Positions 43,297 through 50,764 of a stretch of 64,000 nucleotides of DNA are shown piece by piece. The position numbers and the translations under genes are program-made. Numbering within the stretch: position 1 is the first letter of the stretch; every line of letters begins with the position of its first letter. Source of the stretch: Clostridia bacterium (GTDB lineage: Bacteria; Bacillota; Clostridia; Christensenellales; Borkfalkiaceae); the NCBI GenBank assembly GCA_029066845.1, contig JAIEFR010000002.1:1-64000 (forward strand), read 5' to 3'. The notes beneath the pieces are model-generated. The model saw only the letters and a list, made by a program, of their open reading frames with translations, was not told the origin of the DNA and did not search any database.

Positions 43297-44177
43297 TGTT
43301 CGGATATATCAACCCCGACAGTCCTTATCTGTTTAAAAAGGACGAAACTTTATACCAGGCTATTTATTGCGGAATGTGCAAGTCGATAGGCGAGGGGTGC
43401 GGCAGCTTTTCCAAGTCCGCGCTCACCTACGATATGGCGTTTATGTCCGCTTTGCTGCACAATATCGCCAACTGCGACGTAAAGATAGAAAAACGCCGCT
43501 GCGGACTGCATTTAATCAAACGCCGCTTTATGGCAAAGCCCGACAATATCTCGGTGCTTTTGGGGTGCGTCAACACCGCGCTTGCCTACTATAAGTTGCT
43601 GGATGATAAGATCGACGGCGACAGAAAGGGCGCGCTTGCGTTTATGTACAAAAGGGGTTTTAAGCGCACGCTCAAACGCCACCCGCAGGTTGCTCAAATT
43701 ATACAAAAGCATATGCAGGCACAGCGCGAACTCGAAAAGGCGAATTGCACGATAATAGACCAGGCGTGCGAGCCTACCGCGTTTATGATTAAGGAGCTTT
43801 CCACCTACGCGCTGAGCGAATACGCTACGGCGGCAACCGAAGCGCTTTGCTACGATATAGGCAAGTGGGTATATCTTGCCGACGCGCTGGACGACTACGA
43901 CAAGGACGTTAAAAAGGGGCGCTATAACGTGCTGTATAACGCCTTCGGTTGTACGACCAAGGCGGAGGCGGTTAATAAGTGCGGCGAGGAAATCGACTTC
44001 ATTTTCAATACGCTGTTCGCCGATATGCGCCTGCAGCTTTCGAATATAAAATTTTATTTCAATCACGACTTGACGGATAATATAATATTGAGGGGTATTC
44101 CGCTGAAAACCCGACGGCTGGTGCACGGCAAATGCGGAGAAGGTAAGAAAAAGGACGATGAACAAACGCAATCTTGA
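43296..44177 (+). CDS. DUF5685-family protein
   Basis: 293 residues, unknown function. The start MFGYINPDSPYLFKKDETLY and YCGMCKSIGEGCG, followed by LTYDMAFMSALL, match the DUF5685 family of Firmicutes. Mostly helical; DDYDKDVKKGRYNVLYNAFG is a conserved acidic motif. The C-terminus is charged and hydrophilic. It overlaps the next gene, a Cys-rich J-like protein, by 20 nt, a pairing that suggests the two act together. Confidence 0.8.
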   Translation: MFGYINPDSPYLFKKDETLYQAIYCGMCKSIGEGCGSFSKSALTYDMAFMSALLHNIANCDVKIEKRRCGLHLIKRRFMAKPDNISVLLGCVNTALAYYKLLDDKIDGDRKGALAFMYKRGFKRTLKRHPQVAQIIQKHMQAQRELEKANCTIIDQACEPTAFMIKELSTYALSEYATAATEALCYDIGKWVYLADALDDYDKDVKKGRYNVLYNAFGCTTKAEAVNKCGEEIDFIFNTLFADMRLQLSNIKFYFNHDLTDNIILRGIPLKTRRLVHGKCGEGKKKDDEQTQS

Positions 44178-44787
44178 AATTTTGGGACTAACCGAGGGGG
44201 CGACCGCAGAACAGATTGAGGAGGCTTATTCCGCACTCCGCGCAAAGCTTCTTGAAGACAGGTTCTTAGAGGGCGAGGCTGGCAACGAAGCCGCCAGAAT
44301 GCTGACTAAAATACAGGTCGCGCACGACGAACTTCTTGCCGAAATCGCACAGCTGGAAAACGGCTCGCGAGAGAGCGACGGTTCCGCCTTTGCTCACGTG
44401 GAGGAGCTTATCAGGGCGGGCGACCTGCAGGAAGCACAGCGCGCTCTGGACGACTTCAACGAGCGCGGCGCGCAGTGGCACTACCTTCAGTCGGTGGTGT
44501 TCTACCGCAAGAACTGGGTCAACGAAAGTAAGAAGCAGCTTGAAATCGCAATGCGTTTGGACGGCGAAAACGAAAAGTATAAGGAAGCCTACGTCAAGCT
44601 CAACGAAAAGATTGCCTACGACGCATCCAAGCCCGGCGCAAACGGCGAGGGCGAAAGCGTGTATAAGGGGCAGGATATGAACTCCTATTCCGACAACCAG
44701 ATGGGCGGAAGCTTCTGTTCCTACTGCGTGGAGTGCTGTGCGCTCAACGCGTGCATCAATTGCCTATGTAATGGGTGTTGTCATTAA
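44158..44787 (+). CDS. J-like helical protein with Cys-rich tail
   Basis: 209 residues. The first 65 look like a DnaJ-type J domain (LEILGLTEGATAEQIEEAYSA), but the HPD tripeptide that activates Hsp70 is missing; the loop reads LLEDRFLEGEAG. A TPR-like helical middle follows. The last 23 residues contain nine cysteines, including CSYC, ECC, CLC and a terminal CCH, possibly a metal site or membrane-associated knot. Overlaps DUF5685. Function unknown. Confidence 0.75.
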   Translation: MNKRNLEILGLTEGATAEQIEEAYSALRAKLLEDRFLEGEAGNEAARMLTKIQVAHDELLAEIAQLENGSRESDGSAFAHVEELIRAGDLQEAQRALDDFNERGAQWHYLQSVVFYRKNWVNESKKQLEIAMRLDGENEKYKEAYVKLNEKIAYDASKPGANGEGESVYKGQDMNSYSDNQMGGSFCSYCVECCALNACINCLCNGCCH

Positions 44788-44790
44788 CTT

Positions 44791-44908
44791 CTTGGTTAAT
44801 AAGCGGCGCATTTCTGCGTTGCGGTGCGGCAACCCTCAGTCATTTACTTCATTGTAAACTCCTTCGGGTTTTCCTCCCGCGCCTTGAACTACTTGCTTCT
44901 TAACCGAG
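44791..44908. repeat. 118-bp intergenic element with imperfect terminal inverted repeats
   Basis: The ends CTTGGTTAATAAGC (44791-44804) and the reverse complement of 44895-44908 (CTCGGTTAAGAAGC) agree at 12 of 14 positions. Inside is a hairpin GTTGC-N6-GCAAC at 44818-44833. No ORF fits. The shape resembles a miniature inverted-repeat element or a dispersed intergenic repeat, but only one copy is in the window. It fills the whole gap between the J-like gene and the membrane-protein gene. Confidence 0.5.
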
Positions 44909-44923
44909 TGATGGGTGGTGTAT

Positions 44924-45481
44924 ATGCCTAAAAATAACCGTTTCAATTCTTTCGAAATTGCGCTTTCGGGCATATCGTGCGCGGTGGCGGTGCTCTTTCT
45001 CGCGCTCGGCATACTCAGCGGCTGGCTGCTTGCAACGGGCTATTTTATAGGCGTGGTGGCGCTTATGGTGCCCCTTTCCAAAAAGTTTTATAAGGGCGGT
45101 TTTCTCGCCTATGCGGGCACTTGCGTGCTCACGGTTATTATGGGCGCGGCGGCAAAGTTCTGGGACCTCGTGCCCTTTATTATGTTTTTCGGACTGCACC
45201 CGTTAATCAACGCGCTTATAGATAAAAGCAAGTTTAATAAATGGATATTCTTGCCCGCAAAGGCGCTGTGGTTCGACGCAATGCTTATCGTCGGGTACTA
45301 TCTCGTGTTCGGCGGAGCTATGGGCGGCACGCTGCTTCCCGAAAACGTTTACGAAACTATAAACAGATATTTCTTCCTGCTGGTTTTCACCGTCGGCACG
45401 TTCGTAGGGGTGATATACGACCTTCTCGCGTCGCGCTGTCAGCTCGCGGTCAACGCCGTAGTTGCGCGCATCAGGAAATAA
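44924..45481 (+). CDS. Multi-span membrane protein, unknown function
   Basis: 185 residues with five or six hydrophobic segments (for example FEIALSGISCAVAVLFLALG and LVFTVGTFVGVIYDLLA). The ATG at 44924 is chosen over an in-frame GTG at 44915 because GGGTGGTG lies just before it. Its size and span number recall ECF-type S components, but no substrate signature is visible. rlmD follows after 11 bp. Confidence 0.75.
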   Translation: MPKNNRFNSFEIALSGISCAVAVLFLALGILSGWLLATGYFIGVVALMVPLSKKFYKGGFLAYAGTCVLTVIMGAAAKFWDLVPFIMFFGLHPLINALIDKSKFNKWIFLPAKALWFDAMLIVGYYLVFGGAMGGTLLPENVYETINRYFFLLVFTVGTFVGVIYDLLASRCQLAVNAVVARIRK

Positions 45482-45492
45482 ACGGATAATCT

Positions 45493-46896
45493 ATGGAAAA
45501 GAATAAGGAATACGTAGGGGAAGTCCTCTCTCTCGGCAGCGAGGGGGAGGGCGTTATAAAATGGGAGGACTGCACCGCGTTCGTGCCCTTTTGCCTTGTC
45601 GGCGAAAAGGTGTCTTTCAAGGCGCTCAAAGTTTCGGGCAAGGTAGCTTACGGCAAGCTTACCGAGGTGCACAGCCTTTCGCCCGAAAGGGTAGAGCCCG
45701 TCTGCCCGCATTTCGAAAAGTGCGGCGGCTGTCAGTTGCAGCATTCGTCTTACTCCGCCCAGCTCGACTTCAAAAGACAGCTGGTGCAAAACTGCCTTAA
45801 AAAAATCGGCGGGCTGGACGTCGATGTCAATCAAACGGTATCGGGCGATAAGCAGTACGGCTATCGCAACAAGCTTGCCCTGCCTGTCGGAGTGGACGGC
45901 GAGGGCAACACGGTCACGGGCTTTTTCGCGCCCCGTTCGCACCGCATTGTGCCCATAAATTCCTGCGCGCTCCAAGCCGAATGGTCGGGCGCGCTCATCG
46001 CCGCGCTCACGGACTTTATGAAGGAGGCGGGGCTTACCGGGTATGACGAACGCACCCAGTCGGGCGATATCCGTCACCTTGTCGCGCGTGAAGTGGACGG
46101 CAGCCTGGTAATTACCGTGGTGGCAACCTCGCGCATAGATACGGAAAAATTTGCCGATGCGCTGGCGAGCAATTTCAAAAGCTTTACCCTGTGGTTGAAC
46201 GTAAACAGAGCGAAAAGTAACGTGATTTTCGGCAAAGAGTGGCATATATGCAGCGGGGAAGGCTATTTTACGGGCGAGGACGAGGGCATTAAGTTCAAGG
46301 CTGGCGCAAATACGTTTTTGCAAGTCAACGACGGAGTGCGCAAGCTTTTGTACCGTGCCGTCATCGACGCGGTTAAGGACAAGGATACCGTTGCGGTCGA
46401 TTTGTACAGCGGCGGCGGTCTGCTCACCGCTATGCTGGCAAAGGCGTGCCGCGCAGCCTACGGAATAGAAATAGTGCCCGAAGCTGTTGCGTGCGCGGAC
46501 GAGCTCAAAGAGCTCAACGGACTGTCGGACAGAATGTTCAATTACTGCGGCGCGGTGGAGGATAAGATTGACGAGGTTTTTGCTCTCAGCGCGGGATATA
46601 AGCGCGCAATCGTGTGCGACCCGCCGCGCAAGGGTATGGAACGGTCGGTCATAAAAGCCGTGCTCGCAAGCGGAGCTGACAAGGTGGTGCTGGTTTCCTG
46701 CAACCCCGCAACGCTGGCGCGCGACCTGGGACTTCTGTGCGGCAGCCTGAAGGAGACGGACGGTCAGATAGTCAAAAATCCGTCCTATTCGCCCGAAAGT
46801 ATGAGCGGTTTTTACCGCATATCTTCCGTCACCCCGTTCGATATGTTCCCCCAGACCAAACACGTCGAAACGCTGGTTGTACTTTCAAGAAATTAA
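45493..46896 (+). CDS. rlmD: 23S rRNA (uracil-C5)-methyltransferase, RlmD/RumA type
   Basis: 467 residues. An N-terminal TRAM domain (5-60) binds RNA; a [4Fe-4S] motif follows in CPHFEKCGGCQLQH. The SAM site is VDLYSGGGLLTAMLA, and the catalytic cysteine lies in VVLVSCNPATLARDL. DPPRKGM is the usual family motif. In Firmicutes such proteins (RlmCD type) may methylate U747, U1939 or both, so the exact site is open. Confidence 0.92.
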   Translation: MEKNKEYVGEVLSLGSEGEGVIKWEDCTAFVPFCLVGEKVSFKALKVSGKVAYGKLTEVHSLSPERVEPVCPHFEKCGGCQLQHSSYSAQLDFKRQLVQNCLKKIGGLDVDVNQTVSGDKQYGYRNKLALPVGVDGEGNTVTGFFAPRSHRIVPINSCALQAEWSGALIAALTDFMKEAGLTGYDERTQSGDIRHLVAREVDGSLVITVVATSRIDTEKFADALASNFKSFTLWLNVNRAKSNVIFGKEWHICSGEGYFTGEDEGIKFKAGANTFLQVNDGVRKLLYRAVIDAVKDKDTVAVDLYSGGGLLTAMLAKACRAAYGIEIVPEAVACADELKELNGLSDRMFNYCGAVEDKIDEVFALSAGYKRAIVCDPPRKGMERSVIKAVLASGADKVVLVSCNPATLARDLGLLCGSLKETDGQIVKNPSYSPESMSGFYRISSVTPFDMFPQTKHVETLVVLSRN

Positions 46897-46915
46897 TTTT
46901 AAGGAGGAATAATAT

Positions 46916-47257
46916 ATGCCTTTTATCGACAACAAAGTGACCGTAAAACTTACGGAAGAGAAGAAGGAAAAAATCAAGCAAAAGCTTGGCAGGGCGGTAT
47001 CGCTTCTTCACAAGAGCGAGACCTATTTGATGGTGGGATTTCAGGACGGCTACGATTTGTATCTGGGCGGCAAAAGACTGGCAAACGGCGCTTACGTTGA
47101 AGTGAGTCTTTTCGGCAGTGCGTCGTCTTCCGATTATTCCAAGATGACGGGAGAGATATGCCGCATTCTTTCGGAGGAAGCTGGCATTCCTGCCGAATGC
47201 GTATACGTCACCTATCACGGATTGGAGGACTGGGGCTGGAACGGCTCGAACTTCTGA
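46916..47257 (+). CDS. MIF/phenylpyruvate tautomerase-like protein
   Basis: 113 residues of the macrophage migration inhibitory factor family. The catalytic N-terminal proline follows Met (MPFIDNKVTVKL), Lys residues of the active site are plausible in KRLANGAYVEVSLFG, and the C-terminus WGWNGSNF is typical. AGGAGG precedes it. Role in bacteria is unclear; tautomerase activity is likely. Confidence 0.9.
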   Translation: MPFIDNKVTVKLTEEKKEKIKQKLGRAVSLLHKSETYLMVGFQDGYDLYLGGKRLANGAYVEVSLFGSASSSDYSKMTGEICRILSEEAGIPAECVYVTYHGLEDWGWNGSNF

Positions 47258-47317
47258 CGCGCGGGGCTTATAGCACCTTAGCCGTATATAATTTGCGATA
47301 TTGCCCACACTGTTTGT

Positions 47318-47482
47318 ATGGGTAAGAAGAACAGCAAAAAGATTATAAACGAGGTTTTCGAGGGCGGAGCAAGCGCCAACGAGTGCACTGGGGCGTTACA
47401 GAAGATTTCTGTTGACCCCGAAGAGGTGGCGCGCTTCCACGCCGAATACGTCGGTGAAAAGAAGAGTAAAGTAGATAACTGA
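47318..47482 (+). CDS. Small hypothetical protein, 54 residues
   Basis: The frame begins MGKKNSKKIINEVFEGG and ends EKKSKVDN, basic at both ends with an acidic, Cys-containing centre. Codon choice (GCC, GGC, GAG) is like that of neighbouring genes and a strong terminator follows 12 bp later. No Shine-Dalgarno sequence or homology was recognised. It may be translated from the MIF-like gene's mRNA. Confidence 0.5.
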   Translation: MGKKNSKKIINEVFEGGASANECTGALQKISVDPEEVARFHAEYVGEKKSKVDN

Positions 47483-47494
47483 ATAAAAAAACAA

Positions 47495-47521
47495 GGGACG
47501 GCAAAGTTTGCCGTCCCTTTT
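47495..47521. terminator. Bidirectional terminator between convergent genes
   Basis: A perfect 10-bp stem (47495-47504 with 47508-47517), 3-nt loop, A-run before and TTTT after. Confidence 0.88.
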
Positions 47522-47534
47522 GATTTGGTACGTA

Positions 47535-48155
47535 TCAGTTCAGAATACCCGACGAAATATAAAAGCTTTTCGCTCTGTCCTTGACGGGGGTGCCGCTAAC
47601 AACTACGGGGTACTCCTTGGTCTTTCCGTGAACGTTGCTGACGAATTTAACGCTATCCGCTTCGCCGCGCTTAGCGGCAAGGTAGTAATAATCGTAAACG
47701 TAGTCCCTTATACATTTGACGATATATCCGCACACGCTCGTAAACGACTTTACGGGGGCGAGGTCGAATTGCACGTAGCCGCCGCGCTCCGCACGCATAA
47801 GCACAAGGTTGTCGCCCGCAACCGAAAGTATGAGGTTTGCCGTGCGTTCGCCCTGCAAAAGCTTGCTGCCCTCAAAGCCCTCCGCAACGTAGCGGTGCAT
47901 AGTTTCGCGGTAGCCCTTGCGCACCTTCAGTTCCCAGACAAGAATGAATATCAGATATGCGGGAATGATGGCAAGCAGCACGTAGAACAATATTACCGTC
48001 CAGTCCGTATAACCGCGCCGCGTAATGGTGGAAAGCCATATGGCAATCACCGCGCACGCCACGGTAACTACGCACATCACGATGTTGGTGATAAGCGAAA
48101 CTCTCTGCAACTTTTTAAAGGTTGACTGCATTTCGGGTGCGGATAAGTCAATCAT
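47535..48155 (-). CDS. Two-span membrane protein, paralogue B
   Basis: 206 residues. Two membrane spans lie at about 21-43 and 52-74, followed by a soluble domain of about 130 residues. That domain aligns by eye with the product of the next gene upstream: FDLAPVKSFTSV here against FDLSALKTAPSV there, and KSFYISSGILN against NNYFIKRGLIND at the end. It overlaps that gene by 8 nt. Family and function not recognised; a tandem duplication is clear. Confidence 0.75.
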   Translation of the reverse strand: MIDLSAPEMQSTFKKLQRVSLITNIVMCVVTVACAVIAIWLSTITRRGYTDWTVILFYVLLAIIPAYLIFILVWELKVRKGYRETMHRYVAEGFEGSKLLQGERTANLILSVAGDNLVLMRAERGGYVQFDLAPVKSFTSVCGYIVKCIRDYVYDYYYLAAKRGEADSVKFVSNVHGKTKEYPVVVSGTPVKDRAKSFYISSGILN

Positions 48156-48822
48156 TTATAAGCCCTCTTTTAATAAAGTAATTGTTTCCCGCGGCGACGG
48201 GCTTGCCGTCCGCAACGAGAATTATTTTGCGCGGCGCGCCGCCCGTATCGTCGGTTACCGTCACGCCGTCTGCATTCAGTCTTTGCGCGTTTACAAGGTA
48301 GTAAGCCTGCAAAAATTGCAAAAGCTTTTCGCCCGCGGAGGAGTAAACCGACGGCGCGGTTTTGAGTGCGGACAAATCGAAAGATATTTCCGCTCCGCCG
48401 TCAGCAACCGAATTGCCGTTTTTGAAGGAGGCGGGGGAAATGATAATTTCGCCCGTATAGCCCTCGCGCGACAGCGTTAAAACGTCGCCCGAGTAGTTGA
48501 CGGTGAAGCGGATATCGTTTCCCTTTAAGATATCCTCTCTGTCATAAAACGCTTCGGCAATAGTTTTGCAAACCAGATGATTTAGCTCTTTGCCGGGTTT
48601 GGCGCCGAAAAAAATCAGGAAGAAAACGAACGACAGCACCGCCATTATATAGACGCACAGAAATGCCAGATACAATTCCCAATTGCTTTCGGCGTATTTG
48701 GAACAAGTCGCAATAATTACGCCGTATATTATCAGAGCGACAAAGAACATTATGCTTGTGCACCTGTATATTCTGCGCCGCTCCAATGCGGTGGTCGTTT
48801 TGGCGCCGTCGAACTTAATCAT
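48148..48822 (-). CDS. Two-span membrane protein, paralogue A
   Basis: 224 residues with two membrane spans (about 22-44 and 50-72) and a C-terminal soluble domain shared with the following gene. Strands such as RFTVNYSGDVLTLSREGYTG suggest a beta-rich fold reminiscent of YcxB/PH-like bacterial membrane domains; this is a guess. The ATG at 48822 has no Shine-Dalgarno sequence and lies only about 12 nt from a -10 box, so the mRNA may be nearly leaderless. Confidence 0.75.
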   Translation of the reverse strand: MIKFDGAKTTTALERRRIYRCTSIMFFVALIIYGVIIATCSKYAESNWELYLAFLCVYIMAVLSFVFFLIFFGAKPGKELNHLVCKTIAEAFYDREDILKGNDIRFTVNYSGDVLTLSREGYTGEIIISPASFKNGNSVADGGAEISFDLSALKTAPSVYSSAGEKLLQFLQAYYLVNAQRLNADGVTVTDDTGGAPRKIILVADGKPVAAGNNYFIKRGLIND

Positions 48823-48833
48823 CTTATTTGTAT

Positions 48834-48861
48834 AATATACCAGGCTGGGGTTTTAAGTCAA
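48834..48861 (-). promoter_or_regulatory. Promoter of the two-span membrane protein pair
   Basis: Minus strand: TTGACT at 48856-48861 and TATATT at 48834-48839, spacer 16. The expected start is about 5 nt before the ATG. Confidence 0.6.
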
Positions 48862-48872
48862 GTTAAACGCAA

Positions 48873-48904
48873 TGCCGTCCGCGCGAAAATTCGCGCGGAC
48901 GGCA
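48873..48904 (-). terminator. GC-rich hairpin after the 31-residue peptide gene
   Basis: A perfect 14-bp stem (48873-48886 with 48891-48904) and an AAAT loop. The downstream T-run on the minus strand is weak (TTGCGTTT), but position and stability fit an end to the peptide transcript. Confidence 0.65.
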
Positions 48905-48945
48905 CCTTATTCTCTCATATCATACTTTTCTTTTGTGTCCGACGA

Positions 48946-49041
48946 TTATCTTGCGCAGGACAGGACAACGTAGGAAAGTGCGTTTACACCCAGCTCCTCG
49001 TTTTCCTCTTGCAGATAGTTCAGACTATCGTAAATAAACAT
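48946..49041 (-). CDS. 31-residue peptide gene with strong promoter and ribosome-binding site
   Basis: ATG at 49041 reads MFIYDSLNYLQEENEELG and continues VNALSYVVLSCAR before a TAA. GGGAGGT at 49049-49055 lies 8 nt upstream, the best Shine-Dalgarno sequence in the area. It has its own consensus promoter (49139-49167), a folded leader, and a stem-loop terminator afterwards. The acidic N-terminal half ending in Leu-Gly, then a short hydrophobic segment with one Cys, resembles the leader/core layout of signalling or modified peptides. No modifying enzyme, exporter or receptor adjoins it. Function unknown. Confidence 0.6.
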   Translation of the reverse strand: MFIYDSLNYLQEENEELGVNALSYVVLSCAR

Positions 49042-49132
49042 ATATCTTACCTCCCGTAAGTTTTTGCGGCGCTTATCTTTTCCGATAAGCCGCTTTGTTT
49101 TTTAATTTTGCAGTCAGGTTTTTTCCTGATTT
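49042..49132 (-). promoter_or_regulatory. Folded 5' leader of the 31-residue peptide
   Basis: Minus-strand RNA can form three hairpins: CAGG/CCTG near 49113-49130, a larger stem GCGG-CTTATC with GATAAG-CCGC between 49066 and 49093, and a small one, CTTAC-GGGAG-GTAAG at 49046-49060, whose loop is the Shine-Dalgarno core. The last arrangement could modulate ribosome access. Confidence 0.5.
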
Positions 49133-49138
49133 GCAAGC

Positions 49139-49167
49139 AGTATAGCACTTTAAAAAATGTCAGTCAA
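49139..49167 (-). promoter_or_regulatory. Promoter of the 31-residue peptide
   Basis: Minus strand: TTGACT at 49162-49167 and TATACT at 49139-49144, spacer 17. The stretch from 49168 to about 49335 is AT-rich with no ORF or structure I can support. Confidence 0.8.
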
Positions 49168-49335
49168 TAACATTTTTAAAAAATTAAAAATTTTTAAAAC
49201 TGTTAGTTTGTAACATATCTATATGAAAATAACTATAAAATATGTTATATTTTCTGATAATTTTTTAATGAGTGTGATAAATTATCAAAATTCACAAAAT
49301 TTTATAGTTTTTAACACGGTTTGGGCAGCTAAGCA

Positions 49336-49372
49336 AAAAGCCCCGCAGAGCAATCGCTTTACGGGGCTTTTT
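49336..49372. terminator. Bidirectional terminator after the SpoIIQ-like gene
   Basis: Stem AAAAGCCCCG (49336-49345) with CGGGGCTTTT (49362-49371). On the minus strand it follows the M23 gene and ends in TTTTT. Confidence 0.85.
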
Positions 49373-49410
49373 ATAGGGGGAGGGATAATCAACTTTCCGA
49401 GTATTTCAAA

Positions 49411-50094
49411 TTACTTTTCGGCAATGTCGAGGAACTTGGCGGGGTCCTTCTTTTCGCCGTTCTCGATTACTTCGAAGTGCAGATGCGCTTCCTGCTTGAA
49501 CTCCGCGCCCTCGGGCTCGGAAACGGTGCCTATCTGGTCGCCGCGCTTAATGTTGTCGCCCTTTTTCAGACCTTCCTTAAGGTCGATATAGGAGTATACC
49601 GTCTTTAAGCCGTTCGCGTGCTGGATGGTGACGGTGGTGCCGTCAAGCTTGTCGTCCACAACGATATCGGAAACCGTACCGTCAAGGCAGGCAACTACTG
49701 CGGTACCCGCGGTTGCAGCCATATCCAGACCGGTGTGGAAGTGCCAGTGCCCCAGGGAAACGTCCTTACCGAAGTCGAATACGTTGATAACGTTCGGATT
49801 CGATACGGGCAAAGCAAACGTCGTTTCGTTGCCGGTGGGCTTATCGGGCTCGTTGGGCTTGCCGGGGTCTTCGGTGTGACCGGGATCTTCGGTGTTGCCG
49901 GGGTTGTCCGTATTGCCGGGATTGCTGGGCTTGGGTTTGTCCAGAACGTCGTCTATAGTGATGTCGCTCCTGAACCAGTCGTTCGCCGCAAACACAACCG
50001 TTACGGTTATAGCCGCAACTACCAGAATGCACGCTGCCAAAATCAGATATCTGAATAAGAGTTTCTTCTTACGTGTTTTCTTTTCTTCGCTCAT
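49411..50094 (-). CDS. spoIIQ: SpoIIQ-like M23 peptidase-domain protein
   Basis: 227 residues. A basic N-terminus and one membrane span (about 15-36) are followed by a Pro/Gly/Asn/Glu-rich linker and a LytM/M23 domain. The zinc ligands are in HTGLD and HLHFE, so unlike B. subtilis SpoIIQ the metal site looks intact, as in clostridial homologues. AAAGGAG precedes the start. A sigma-F/G-type promoter lies 48-75 bp upstream, which supports a forespore role at the engulfing membrane rather than general cell-wall turnover. SpoIIIAH, its usual partner, is not in the window. Confidence 0.82.
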   Translation of the reverse strand: MSEEKKTRKKKLLFRYLILAACILVVAAITVTVVFAANDWFRSDITIDDVLDKPKPSNPGNTDNPGNTEDPGHTEDPGKPNEPDKPTGNETTFALPVSNPNVINVFDFGKDVSLGHWHFHTGLDMAATAGTAVVACLDGTVSDIVVDDKLDGTTVTIQHANGLKTVYSYIDLKEGLKKGDNIKRGDQIGTVSEPEGAEFKQEAHLHFEVIENGEKKDPAKFLDIAEK

Positions 50095-50141
50095 TTTTTT
50101 ATCTCCTTTTAAAATTTAATTTATTTTCAGCTTGTGGCTTG

Positions 50142-50169
50142 ATTATTGCCTTTACTTCAAATCTTATAC
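50142..50169 (-). promoter_or_regulatory. Sigma-F/G-type promoter of the SpoIIQ-like gene
   Basis: Minus strand: GTATA at 50165-50169 and GGCAATAAT at 50142-50150, spacer 14. The -10 fits the forespore pattern GGnnAnAnT at every fixed position. No sigma-A-type promoter was seen here. Confidence 0.65.
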
Positions 50170-50189
50170 AAAGCCGTTCAAAATTTTTT

Positions 50190-50624
50190 TCAGTACCCGC
50201 CGAATATGATGGGGGAGGCTACCGTAACGCCGCTTTCCTTTACGCATACGTGCAGGTTTACCGTTTTGCCGTACAGCGTGACGGAGTAGGGCAGGCGCGC
50301 ACTGCAATAATAATTGACGCTGTCGCTCATCTCCTCGGTAAAGAGTATTTCACCGCCAACGCTTTCGATAAAGGACTGTACGTCAAGCGAGGAAAAAGTC
50401 GCGCTCTCTCCGCATACGCCGCTGAGCGTAAGCCGTTTTAAAGCGGCGGTGTCGCGGTCTGCGTCAACCACGCGACAGTTTTTGGAGGTGTCGCCCAGGT
50501 AGAAGCAATAGCTGTCGCCGCCGTTGAAAGCCAGCCTTTGCGGAAGGACTATAAGCGATAGCAATAGGATAAACGCCGCTGCCAAAGTCACAACTATAAC
50601 TGTTGCCGTGCGCATTTTCCGCAT
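50190..50624 (-). CDS. Single-span extracytoplasmic protein, perhaps sporulation-linked
   Basis: 144 residues: one N-terminal membrane span (about 8-28) then an exported domain with YCFYLGD and a C-terminus VNLHVCVKESGVTVASPIIF. GGGAGGG lies 6 nt before the ATG. Position just upstream of the SpoIIQ-like gene, and a -10-like GGCAATAAC at 50655-50663 in its own leader, hint at sporulation control. The location recalls ywmB upstream of spoIID/spoIIQ in Bacilli, but I cannot confirm homology. Confidence 0.6.
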   Translation of the reverse strand: MRKMRTATVIVVTLAAAFILLLSLIVLPQRLAFNGGDSYCFYLGDTSKNCRVVDADRDTAALKRLTLSGVCGESATFSSLDVQSFIESVGGEILFTEEMSDSVNYYCSARLPYSVTLYGKTVNLHVCVKESGVTVASPIIFGGY

Positions 50625-50764
50625 AAAAAAGCCCTCCCGTAAGATTTACGAAAGGGTTATTGCCAGCCTGTGGCTTATTTATTCACAATGTTTTAAAATA
50701 TGTTTTGCTGTGACAGGCAGGGGTTACGAAAAGCAATTAAAGGACTTGCCCGCGGGGCACCCGC

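Noticed and set aside
44788..44914. Intergenic element as a tRNA or other known RNA gene
   Set aside because: No acceptor/T-arm pattern or CCA end; the hairpin GTTGC/GCAAC is isolated.
45439..46863. Long minus-strand open frame across rlmD (474 codons)
   Set aside because: The plus strand encodes a full RlmD with all motifs; the antisense frame is Arg/His/Val-rich and shows no domain, as expected from GC-rich codon bias.
48946..49041. 31-residue peptide as AgrD or a known lantibiotic precursor
   Set aside because: No AgrB, LanM or radical-SAM gene nearby and no AgrD-like charged C-terminal tail after the Cys; left as unassigned.
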